64,000 nt of DNA from Chelonoidis abingdonii (taxonomy: Eukaryota; Chordata; Testudines; Testudinidae). This document shows positions 26,140 through 35,008 of the stretch, piece after piece. The DNA is taken from contig NC_133771.1 of assembly GCF_003597395.2 (NCBI RefSeq), positions 141,526,095 through 141,590,094 on the forward strand, written 5' to 3'. Each line of letters opens with the position of its first letter. The stretch's first letter is position 1. The translations under genes were made by a program, and so were the position numbers. Under the pieces are notes generated by a model, which did no database searches, was not told where the DNA came from, and saw only the letters and a program-made list of their open reading frames with translations.

Positions 26140-26964
26140 GTATAAAATGGGAATTACAGAGGAGAATCCGACTCTTAAATGTTGAGACGTCAACTAATGA
26201 AATTAATAGAGAGCAGGAACAAATAAAAGGAAGTACTTCTTCACACAATGCACAATCAATCTGTGGAATTCATTGTCGGGGATGCTGTGAAGCCCAGAGG
26301 AATAACTGGGTTCAAAAAAGAATTAGATAAGTTTATGGATAGGTTCATCAATGGCTAATAGCCAATATGGTCAGAGATGCAACCCCATGCTCTGGATATT
26401 TCTAGCCTGTGAGTGCCAGAAGCTGGAAGTGTATGACAGGGGACAGGGCCCTTGATGATTACCTGTTCTGTTCATTCCTTCTGAAGCACCTAGCATTGGC
26501 CACTGTTGGAAGACAGGCTACTGGACTAGATCAGTGGTTTTCAAACGGATATGCAGAGATCTTCCAGGGCATATATTAACTCATCTAGATATTTGCCTAG
26601 TATTACAGTAAGTACATAAAAAGCACCACTGAAGTCAGTACAAACTAAAATTTCATAGAATGACTTGTTTATACTGCGTTATATGCTATACATTGAAATG
26701 TAAGTACAATATTTATATTCCAATTCTCATTTTTATCATGTAATTATAAAATAAATCAAAGTTATCAATTTTTCAGTAATAGTGTGCTGTGACCCTTCTG
26801 TATTTTTACATATGATTTTGTGAGCAAGTTGTTTTTAGGTGAGGGGAAACTTGGGGATATGCAAGACAAATCAGACTCCTGAAAAAGCTACAGTAGTCGG
26901 GAAAGGTTTAGAACTGCTGGATAGACCAGCGGTCTGACCCAGTATCGCTATTCTTATTTTCTTG
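26140..26964 (+). mobile_element. CR1-clade LINE 3' end, interrupted
   Basis: Sense-strand C-terminal ORF2 and 3' UTR: 'aggaagtacttcttcacaca', 'gggttcaaaaaagaattaga', 'gaagcacctagcattggcca'. It stops at 26531 and resumes at 26920 with 'gatagaccagcggtctgacc' and the terminal 'ttcttattttcttg'. The full-length family is represented at 39668-41890. Confidence 0.7.
26532..26919 (+). mobile_element. MITE nested in the LINE 3' end
   Basis: Starts CAGTGGTTTTCAAAC and ends GGTTTAGAACTGCTG, imperfect terminal inverted repeats of the kind common in hAT-derived MITEs. It splits the LINE 3' end exactly; the sequence GAT flanks both sides. A clean 8-bp hAT duplication is not visible, so the superfamily is uncertain. 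Confidence 0.6.
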
Positions 26965-27672
26965 TGTGGAAACATGTGAAGTCAAGATCCATGGATGTAG
27001 GACCATGTCATTGAAAGTAAAATAACTGATTATAGGTACAGGTGCAGTAAAGTTTCATCACTGATATAGTTTACCATTTTATATCTCCATTGTGAAGAAT
27101 ACATGGAATAATTGCCTGATCAAAATTATGTATATTGAAAAATAGAAGCAGCAACACTTTTATGTGCGGTTTCAGTCATTCTGGCCCTTAGCCTGAAAAA
27201 TCTTGAGTCTGCAAAATCAAGTGAGAACAGTCTCTTGTTAGAACTCTGGTACTTCCTGCTTCAAGTCAGGCCAGGATTAGGCTGGCTATTCTCATGCTTT
27301 CACAGCATTTCTGCTTATGGTGCAGGTCAGAATCCGTAAGTTCAGGGGTGCATAAAAATAAACGATGTAAAAAGTTAACTCCTGGAATCTCTTTTGTCTG
27401 GTTCATGTAAAGGTTTGGACTGGTTCTTATTTTGTCAGAAATAGTTCTTCCGTCTTTACAGAACTTAAGAAAATCCATGGTTTGAAATTCTGGCTTCATT
27501 GCCATCAGTCGGAGTTTTGCTGTGAATAAGACCAGATTCCAACCATGGCGTTAATACAACATGCCAGTTTCAGCAGTAGCCTGATCGCTGCAAAAGTATA
27601 ATTTAATTTGAATAAACAGACTACAGCAATATCATCCCATACAAACTCACATGCTAGTCACATATGTATCTC

Positions 27673-27683
27673 TTGAAATTCAG
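27673..27683 (+). repeat. Upstream target-site duplication of the Penelope-like element (ancestral exon 34 acceptor)
   Basis: TTGAAATTCAG here is identical to 28967-28977, the last 11 nt of intron 33. The preceding 'catatgtatctc' is then the original intron sequence. Before the insertion this copy ended in the AG used for exon 34, so it may survive as a decoy 3' splice site. Confidence 0.85.
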
Positions 27684-27724
27684 CAGAGAATCCTGTGGCA
27701 CCTTATAGACTAACAGACGTTTTG

Positions 27725-27762
27725 GAGCATGAGCTTTCGTGGGTGAATACCCACTTCGTCAG
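27725..27762 (-). ncRNA. Hammerhead-ribozyme-like core, left arm
   Basis: On the - strand the sequence has CTGACGA (fits CUGANGA), a perfect 6-bp stem II (GTGGGT / ACCCAC with loop ATTC), GAAA, and then GCTCATGCTC. Type I hammerheads with very short helix III are known from Penelope-like terminal repeats. Helix I pairing here is weak (CAT/ATG), so activity may need a dimer or may be lost. Confidence 0.5.
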
Positions 27763-28423
27763 ATGAATGTAGTGGAAATTTCCAGGGGCAGGTATATATA
27801 TGCTAGCAAGCAAGCTAGAGATAATTGTTCAATTGGGAGGATGAGGCCTGTTCTAGCAGTTGAGGTGTGAAAAACCAAGGAGGAGAAACTGTTCTATAGT
27901 GGCAAGCCATTCACAGTCTTTGTTAACCCTGAGCTGATGGTGTCAAATGCAGATGAATTGAAGCGTAGTCTATAAGGTGCCACAGGATTCGTCTGCTGCT
28001 TTGAAGCAGCGTTTTTTGAAGTCTGGTCCGAAGTTTTTTTTTTTCTGCAGATGCCCCTTAAGGCTGCTATAGTGGCAGGGAGTTGAGTGCTGCAAGACAA
28101 ACCAAGAAAGAAACCAACACGGACCCATGGCGATCACATACAGCCCCAGCTAAAACCCTCCAACGCATCATCAGGGCTACAACCCATCCTGGACAATGAT
28201 CCCACATTCACAGGCTTGGTGGCGGCCAATCCTTGCCCACAGAACAACCTGCCAACCTGAAACGTTTCCACCAGCAAAAGCCACCTGTACCATAGAAGCT
28301 CTAGCTCAGGAACCAATCCATGCAACAAACCCGTGCCACTTGCCCACATCTACACCGCGACACCATCACAGGACCTAACCAATCGCCACACCATCACGGT
28401 TCATTCACCTGCACGTCCACCAT

Positions 28424-28636
28424 GTAATATACACCATATGCCAGCAATGCCCCTCTGCTATGTACATCGGCCAAATGACAGTCTCTACGGAAAGATAAAT
28501 GGAACAAATCAGAATGGATTGGCAATATACAAAACCTGTGAGAGCACTTCACCTCCCTGCACACTATAGCAGACCTTAAGGTGGCCATCCTGCAATCAAA
28601 AAACTTCAGGACCAGACTTCAAAGAAAACTGCTGAG
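28424..28636 (+). pseudogene. Remnant of a Penelope-type GIY-YIG endonuclease
   Basis: In one frame the region reads VIYTICQQCPSAMYIGQ; the VIY...YIG pair and the two cysteines match the GIY-YIG/zinc-binding region of PLE endonucleases. After a frameshift and a stop it continues EHFTSLHTIADLKVAILQ and NFRTRLQRKLLSQ, the usual C-terminal segment. Broken and not expressed as a protein. Confidence 0.65.
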
Positions 28637-28844
28637 TCAATATCTGCAATTGACACATTCAGCTCAGGTTGAACAAAGACTGTGAATGGCTGCCACTACA
28701 GAAACCAGTTTCTCCCCTTGGTTTTCACACCTCAACTGCTAGACACAGATGGCCTCATCATCGCAGTATTGAACTAACCTCGTTATCTCTAGCTTGCTTG
28801 CTAGCATATATATACCTGCCCCTGGAAATTTCCACTACATTCAT

Positions 28845-28882
28845 CTGACGAAGTGGGTATTCACCCACGAAAGCTCATGCTC
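28845..28882 (+). ncRNA. Hammerhead-ribozyme-like core, right arm
   Basis: Reads CTGACGA, a perfect 6-bp stem-loop (GTGGGTATTCACCCAC), GAAA and GCTCATGCTC, the mirror copy of 27725-27762. It is in the sense orientation of RYR2 and would be present in the unspliced pre-mRNA about 95-130 nt upstream of exon 34. Confidence 0.5.
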
Positions 28883-28940
28883 CAAAACGTCTGTTAGTCT
28901 ATAAGGTGCCACAGGATTCTCTGCTGCTTTTACAGATTCA

Positions 28941-28977
28941 GACTAACACGGCTACCCCTCTGATTTTTGAAATTCAG
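28941..28977 (+). promoter_or_regulatory. RYR2: Exon 34 3' splice site built from the transposon end
   Basis: The PLE terminus gives GACTAACAC (a CTAAC branch-point match, candidate A at 28945-28946, about 31 nt before the AG) and a pyrimidine-rich CTACCCCTCTGATTTTT. The AG at 28976-28977 comes from the target duplication. The predicted branch point is an inference from motif and spacing. Confidence 0.6.
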
Positions 28978-29137
28978 TATCAAACGCAGTAACTGCTATA
29001 TGGTGTGTGCTGGAGAGAGCATGAGCCCCGGACAAGGACGCAACAACAATGGACTGGAGATTGGTTGCTTGGTCGATGCTGCCAGTGGTCTTCTAACCTT
29101 CACTGCTAATGGCAAGGAACTGAGTACCTATTATCAG
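28978..29137 (+). CDS. RYR2: RYR2 exon 34 (SPRY3)
   Basis: This exon encodes (S)[18 protein letters not shown] through [11 protein letters not shown], equivalent to human about 1479-1532 (Val to Leu in GCLVDAAS and Ile to Thr in LLTFTANG). It completes the Ser codon from exon 33 and leaves in phase 0; the donor GTATAT is at 29138. The coding sequence is intact despite the 1.28-kb transposon ending 11 nt upstream. Confidence 0.97.
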
Positions 29138-29407
29138 GTATATATTTATTTGGTTTTGTCACCTCATCCAGATGAGAAAAGCTAGTAGATTGAATTTTAC
29201 TAGCCTTATTTAATAATAGAAATTAAAGGAAAAGTTATCACCTTTGATGTGATTGTAATCTTCTCTCTCTTCTGAACCCCAATTATGATCTTCTAGAGTT
29301 TCACACAGTAGTTTCAGCCTATAAGCAGTTGACACAAGTGATAGATTTCTTAGCATTGATGGTGTTTTGCTATCTTCAGTCACTGTGTATTTCTGTTTCT
29401 GATTCAG
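29138..29407 (+). other. RYR2: Intron 34 of RYR2
   Basis: A 270-bp intron, the shortest in the window. It ends TTTCTGATTCAG at 29396-29407. No repeat is recognised. Confidence 0.9.
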
Positions 29408-29494
29408 GTTGAACCAAGTACTAAGTTATTTCCTGCAGTATTTGCACAAGCTACAAGCCCCAATGTTTTCCAGTTTGAGTTGGGAAGGATAAAG
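29408..29494 (+). CDS. RYR2: RYR2 exon 35 (SPRY3)
   Basis: An 87-nt exon of 29 codons, VEPSTKLFPAVFAQATSP through QFELGRIK, identical to human RYR2 (about 1533-1561) as I recall it. Both boundaries are phase 0, so skipping it would keep the frame. The donor is GTAAAT at 29495. Confidence 0.97.
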
Positions 29495-30032
29495 GTAAAT
29501 AAGACCACACTTACTCATTTCTCTATAAGCTTAATTGTTATATCAGATAACATCCAATTATTGCTCTTTTGTTAAATTAAGTTTGTTTCTGGTGTTGGGA
29601 TATTTTTGTTGGTGCAATTGTATAGTATGGCATTGTATAAGGCACATATTTTGGTTCTTGCCTGCAAGTAGGCTTGGAAAGTTGAACTTATGGCACAGGA
29701 TAAAAGAATGTTGATAAGATTGCATGTGAGAACTTAAATATTTCCAAACTGTAAATGCAATATTTATTTCTTATGCTTGTCACCCTTCATGCTGTATGTC
29801 ATGCAATGATTAAAATGACTAGATCAATTTTAAAGTATGCACTATTTATTCATTAGATCATATCATGTCTTCTCTGAAGCCATCACATATCTGGTATGAA
29901 CATATAAGGTAGTTACAGCTAAAATAAATGCAAACATTGTGGAAGAATCTCACCCTTTTGTGATAAGATTCTAAAATCACATGTTCCTGAAGTGCGAATG
30001 CATGGGGTGCTATTCACATTGTGAAAGGGACT

Positions 30033-30170
30033 CTATGCTCATGACGAAGTGGGTATTCACCCACAAATCTCATGCTCCAAAACTTCTGTTAGTCTATAAG
30101 GTGCCACAGGATTCTTTGCTGCTTTTACAGATCCAGACTAACACAGCTTCCCCTCTGATACTATGCTCAT
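30033..30170 (+). mobile_element. Short Penelope-like terminal fragment with 10-bp target duplication
   Basis: A 118-bp insertion (30043-30160) is flanked by exact copies of CTATGCTCAT (30033-30042 and 30161-30170). It begins GACGAAGTGGG, inside what is the hammerhead core in the larger copy, and ends 'cagcttcccctctgata', the same 3' end as the element next to exon 34. The GAAA of the ribozyme core is mutated to CAAA. Confidence 0.8.
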
Positions 30171-30354
30171 TTTATCTGTCACTACTGCAAATTTAGTCAG
30201 TTTCTATAACGCTCATTATTTCACTCCCCAAACCTGATTATATTTTGTCATTCTGTAGTAAAGAATAGTTATGATGGTTATATGCATATTTGTATCACAA
30301 AAGTTACTGTGTGTATTAGCTGAATTTAATGATTTGGGATATTTAGTGCTGGAT

Positions 30355-30578
30355 TGAGGCCACGTTTACACTTACAAGCTAACAGTGGCACAGCTGTACC
30401 GATACAACTGTGCTGCTGTAAGAGTGCTCGTGTAGCCGCTTTATGCTGATGGGAGGGAGCTTTCCCATCAACATAATAATACCAGCTCAACAAGCTCTGT
30501 TGGTGGGAGAGCATTTTTTCATGCTCCAGAGTGACAAAAGTGTTGCCGACATAAGTGTTAGTGTAGACATGGCCTGAG
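30355..30578 (-). mobile_element. hAT-like MITE
   Basis: The left end 'aggccacgtttacactt' and right end 'tagtgtagacatggcct' are imperfect terminal inverted repeats of about 17 bp. About 220 bp and non-coding; the 121-codon - strand frame crossing it is chance. Strand is arbitrary. Confidence 0.6.
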
Positions 30579-31981
30579 TCTCCAGGCTTACTCTGAGGCA
30601 GCATGTTGCTGTGCCTTCTCAGGAGGAGCATCAGGAACAAATTGTGTCTTTGAGAGGCACGATTCTTCCTCCATCTTTTCTTTTGTTGCAAGGAGTAATT
30701 TAATAAAATACTGTTGGTGATGTAGCATACTCCATATCTGTCTGCTCAGCCAGCTACTCTAACTGGTATAATGTTAGCTGTGCAAACTAAGGACTCGTCC
30801 ACTCCATGTCCATTCCCTGCCCATATACTTGTAGCTGGATGTATAGATTGTGCAGCCCCTGCTATCTCTCTCGTCCCATGCTCAGAGGCACGATCTGGGC
30901 ATGTTCTAGGTGGCTGGGCAGGGAGTGGTAGAGGCCTTACTGCCCTGTGTATCTACAGAGGACCAGACTCGAATCGAGCCTTCAGTGCCTGTTTTTCTGA
31001 AGCTCAAAATGCCTTTATTAAGGCCTTGGTTTGGCTTTAATAATGAGCAACAGTCAGCAACAAATCTTGAGAAGTGATTTTTTGTCATAGAAGAGAATGG
31101 CAAGCCTTATTGGAGAAGGAACTGCCACTTACGTGTTTTTACAGCCCAAGGGGGCCTGATCCTGACCCAGACCTCTATCCTATTGCAATATAAACAATTA
31201 GTATTGATAGTATAAATAATATCAAAAACTGACAAAATTTGAATGTACACTTATATAGGTAAAAAAGGTGAGGATTTTCATTTTTAAATATATCCAATGC
31301 ACTGATGTCTGTTTTAGCCCAGAGTCAATTTATGTGTATGGGATACTCTGTAGTCTCATGAAAAGGGTTGCAGCCCAGAAGAACTAGCACAGAGTTTTTA
31401 AGGAAGCCTCTAAATTCTATTCTTCATGCTGAAATTAGCTTCTTCTGAATTAGGAGGAGGACATAATAAATAACTTGTGATGGTGGTGATGGGGGTACAA
31501 TTTTTGGTCTAAATGCCAGGGAAAACCCTTACTCTTACCAACTGGGCCATGGGATCATTAATGTCCCTAGAGAAGTGATTGGGCTTCAGTTTTCAAGGAT
31601 TCACCCAAACTGCCTGCTTCTAGCAAATTTGAATTACACAGAACTTGAACCCTGTCTTGGAGGAATGAAAGGCTGAGGTTTCAGAGGGGGTGGAAGATTA
31701 CTTGCTTTCATATCGCTGGTTTCAAGGCAGCTAGATTCTAAACCTCTAAGACATCCCCTTAGGCAAGCTCTATTAAGTGTTTTATGTTTTGCTTTGAGAG
31801 CCAGCAGTCCCCAGCCTGTTTTGTGGGAGCTGCGTAAAATGCTACATTTTTACCATACTATGCTTGTTTCATTGCATTAATTTCATATCTGTTTGCAGCA
31901 CATTTGTCTTGTCTATTATCATACACTGCATTGTCCTATAGTGATTATAAAACTAACTGTCTCCTCTCTTGCTGTCTCCAG

Positions 31982-32208
31982 AATGTAATGCCATTGTCTG
32001 CTGGCTTGTTCAAAAGCGAGCATAAAAACCCAGTCCCTCAATGCCCTCCCCGTCTCCATGTCCAGTTTTTGACCCATGTGCTGTGGAGCAGAATGCCAAA
32101 CCACTTTCTGAAGGTTGGTATCTCACGGGTCAGTGAACGTCAAGGCTGGATGGTACAGTGCTTGGATCCTTTGCAGTTCATGTCCCTCCAAATCCCAGAA
32201 GAGAACAG
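31982..32208 (+). CDS. RYR2: RYR2 exon 36 (end of SPRY3)
   Basis: This exon encodes [19 protein letters not shown] through [10 protein letters not shown](R), equivalent to human about 1562-1637. Relative to human, LSHVLW is LTHVLW, QFLKVDVSRI is [10 protein letters not shown] and SLHIPEEN is SLQIPEEN. Enters in phase 0 and leaves in phase 2. Acceptor GTCTCCAG ends at 31981 and the donor is GTTGGC at 32209. Confidence 0.97.
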
Positions 32209-34206
32209 GTTGGCTTTATTTGTATGTATAAATTGAATGCAAGTAGGTGTGGGTTTTATGAGGTCAGACAAGTAGCAAGAAAATAGTCTGCTAGACAGTT
32301 CCCTTTCTCTCTTGCATGTGTGTAATATATATAAATACAAATAATATATTAGGACTTAGAAAATAACCCCTTCTTGTGGGCTGCATTTAAATTCAGTTAG
32401 TGAATTATTAACTGGGTCACATAAATATCATCACTGGTTTTATTAAACTGTTACTAGTAGTGTTCAACAACAAGAGATCTCTTGAATTAAAGAGACATTG
32501 GCAATTAGCATTTATGACAGATTTGGGTTTTTTCTCCTCAGGGAGAAGCACGTGCTTCTGTGGATGCCAGCACTACATAGAGATGCAGACAATGCATGCC
32601 TGATTTTGTTTTGTATGTTATTTTGCTGAGAGGGGAAATATGTACAAAGCTGCTGGTAACATCTTGAAACTAATCCTTACAAAGTATTAGATAGGTCAGA
32701 CGGGAGGGAGCCTCAGTTGTATCTTGTGAATGTGTACAATGTCTTTCAGTGTTTTTTGTAGTCTAGTAATTTACTTGAATATTTGTGTTAGCAATAATCA
32801 AACAACTCTGACATGCTGTGTGCTTTAAGGCTCTTCAAAACCCAATCTTGGTAGAATAAACCAACTGTTTTGATTACGTTTTACATATATTCAGACCTGT
32901 GCATGGGATATGTGGAGAGTGAGAATTAGTGCATTGTGGTCCCTAGTGAAAAACCTATATATCCTGTGCAGCTTGAGAATATTTGTTAAAAAATGTTGTG
33001 GAGCAAATCCTGCTCCTCCTTCCAGGGCTATGAAGAACCTCAGAGAGAGTGGAACTGGCTTGGTTCCACAGTACAGGAAGCAGGTCTGGTGTGGGGAGCT
33101 GGAGAGTAGCAGACACACCACCTGTGTGCCAGAGAGGTTAATGCAGATACCAATCAAGTTTGAGGACGGGCATGCTGGCAGCAGAGCAGGGTGTCTCTTT
33201 TTGCCCCTGTGAAATCTCTGTGCATGCCTGACTCCTTGGTCTTGGCACTGAGAGGAGGATTTAGCCCTAAAAGTGATTAGCTTGTATTGTGATCTGATCT
33301 CACTTTTTAAAATGTACAGATGAGAGCAAGAGATATTCATGAACTAGATGGTTTTGAAATCTCCATTGCTGCTGTTGTTTCAAACCTGAAAGACTCTGCA
33401 AGACTGTTACTCAGCTCCAATGCATATAGGTTTTATTTGTTTTTGTTTTTAAAAAGAAGGAAATTGAAAGCAAAGTAAAAAAACCCAAAACCCTACATTT
33501 ATGTTATGAAAAGTCCCAACGTTACTTTTTGTAAAAGTGAGCTTTTACAAAACTTGTGACCAGTAGAAGTATTTCCATGGTTTTATTCATATTAAATTCT
33601 AAAGGAAACATTTAAATAAAACCTCAAAACAAATGTAATACATTCCCCTGCAGTATTTGTGACCCAAATAGTGCATCATTGTGCTAATGTATAAGAACCT
33701 GAAAGTGAAATTGCCTAGAATATTACAGTAATGATGATGAGAAACCAAAAGTGAAAGTGAGTCATCTATTTTTATTATCCAACCTGAAATGAAAAGTAAA
33801 TAAGTAGCATGAATAGTGAAAATTTAAATTTGAATGTTGTCTTTATGTTCTCAATCATCTAAATTGTTTTTTCTAATCTAAATCTAAAGGGAAATTTGTT
33901 TTAAATAAATCAGCCTGATCCTGCTCCCACTAAAGACTATTGGAGTTTTTTGAAATGATAGTTTTTATTCAGTCTAAACAATTTCAAGGCTTGGGTCATG
34001 ATTTTTAAGCCATCCATTGTCTATAAAATTGCAAGTTTAATTATTTGAAAGCCAGGAAGTCAGAAAGTCAAGGTCCAGAGCAATGACTAATTTGCCCATG
34101 TTGCACAATTGTAGAATTCTGAATAACTTTTTTTGCTTTTTGAGTCCTATGGTCTTAGCTACTGCACTGATATGAAACTTCCTCTATTTTTCCTTCTTCT
34201 CTACAG
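32209..34206 (+). other. RYR2: Intron 36 of RYR2
   Basis: A 2-kb AT-rich intron with no confidently classified element. The overlapping frames near 32891-33340 (one per strand) are chance. A diverged 'cctgatcctgctcccact' foldback-type relic is at about 33910-33960. Confidence 0.75.
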
Positions 34207-35008
34207 GTCTATAGATATTTTAGAACTGACAGAACAGGAAGAACTGTTGAAATTTCACTATCATACCCTCCGATTGTATTCAGCTGTTTCTGCTCTAGGG
34301 AACAACCGGGTGGCACATGCTATGTGCAGCCATGTGGATGAATCTCAGCTTCTCTATGGCATTGAAAATAAGTATATGCCAGGCTTGCTTCGCACAGGCT
34401 ATTATGACTTACTCATTGACATCCACCTCAACACCTACGCCACGGCCAGGTTAATGATGAATAATGAATTTATTGTTCCGATGACGGATGAGACCAAGAG
34501 CATTACTCTGTTCCCTGATGAGAACAAAAAACATGGCCTCCCTGGTATAGGACTCAGCACCTCACTGCGACCTAGAATCCGGTTCTCCTCTCCCAGTTAT
34601 GTAAGCATTAGCAGTGAGTGCTACCAGTTTAGCCCTGAATTTCCTCTGGATATCTTAAAGGCCAAAACTATAGAGATGCTGACTGAGGCTGTTCAAGAGG
34701 GCAACCTCCATGTCAGAGATCCGGTAGGGGGTACTACAGAGTTTCTATTTGTCCCTCTCATCAAGCTTTTTTACACCCTGCTAATCATGGGAGTCTTCCA
34801 TAATGGGGATCTGAAACACATCTTACAGCTGATTGAGCCCAGCGTTTTCAAGGAAGGCATGAGCCAGGAGGATGAGAGTGAAGTGCCAGAGAAGGAGTTG
34901 AGTATAGAGGATCTAAAGCCAGAAGGAGGAGAGGAAGAAGTCAAAGGGGAGCGGGTGCTGAAGGAAGGTCTTCTTCAAATGAAACTTCCTGAACCAGTAA
35001 AATTACAG
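34207..35008 (+). CDS. RYR2: RYR2 exon 37 (large junctional-solenoid exon)
   Basis: At 802 nt this is the largest exon here, as human exon 37 is. It encodes (R)SIDILELTEQEELLKFHY through MKLPEPVKLQ, about human 1637-1905, all junctional solenoid. The C-terminal part is acidic and variable (EDESEVPEKELSIEDLKPEG, then EEEVKGERVLKEG) and one residue shorter than human. The human polymorphic pair Gly1885-Gly1886 reads Gly-Glu here. Phase 2 in, phase 0 out. Acceptor CTCTACAG ends at 34206 and donor GTAATG is at 35009; the open frame running upstream to 34133 is intronic. Confidence 0.97.

Larger units (their letters stand above)
27684..28966 (+). mobile_element. Penelope-like element (PLE) at the exon 34 splice acceptor
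   Basis: A 1,283-bp insertion bounded by an exact 11-bp direct duplication. The ends are inverted copies of each other: the left arm of about 280 bp (27684 to about 27962) is the reverse complement of about 28640-28923, and the right end extends further to CTACCCCTCTGATT. The interior on the + strand carries remnants of a PLE GIY-YIG endonuclease: VIYTICQQCPSAMYIGQ at 28424-28474 and, after stops and frameshifts, EHFTSLHTIADLKVAILQ from about 28535. No reverse transcriptase is present, so this is a 5'-truncated, dead copy. A DNA transposon with long inverted repeats is the alternative, but the GIY-YIG remnant and ribozyme-like ends favour a PLE. Confidence 0.75.
26038..28977 (+). other. RYR2: Intron 33 of RYR2, ending in a transposon
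   Basis: A 2.9-kb intron. It contains a CR1-clade LINE 3' end (about 26140-26964) interrupted by a MITE (26532-26919), and a 1,283-bp Penelope-like element (27684-28966) that ends 11 nt before exon 34. Only 27673-27683 and its copy at 28967-28977 separate the transposon from the exon. Confidence 0.85.
29495..31981 (+). other. RYR2: Intron 35 of RYR2
   Basis: A 2.5-kb intron. It holds a 118-bp PLE end (30043-30160) with a 10-bp target duplication and a hAT-like MITE (30355-30578). The open frames at 30771-31040 and 30906-31103 are on opposite strands and show no domain. Remainder unassigned. Confidence 0.8.

Noticed and set aside
28082..28640. Processed pseudogene of a host gene next to exon 34
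   Set aside because: The C/A-rich sequence is explained by the PLE endonuclease region between its inverted arms.
27684..28966. DNA transposon with long terminal inverted repeats
   Set aside because: The interior carries a GIY-YIG endonuclease remnant and the ends have hammerhead-like cores, both pointing to a Penelope-like element; duplications of 10, 11 and 15 bp at related copies vary in length.
30043..30080. Active hammerhead ribozyme in the short PLE copy
   Set aside because: The CUGANGA box is cut at the 5' end and GAAA is CAAA, so the core is broken.
30326..30691. 121-codon - strand gene in intron 35
   Set aside because: It spans a MITE and its flank, with no recognisable domain.
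33280..33400. Possible hidden exon between exons 36 and 37
   Set aside because: Exon 36 (phase 2) joins exon 37 directly with the correct Arg codon, and the exon count matches human with no gap.
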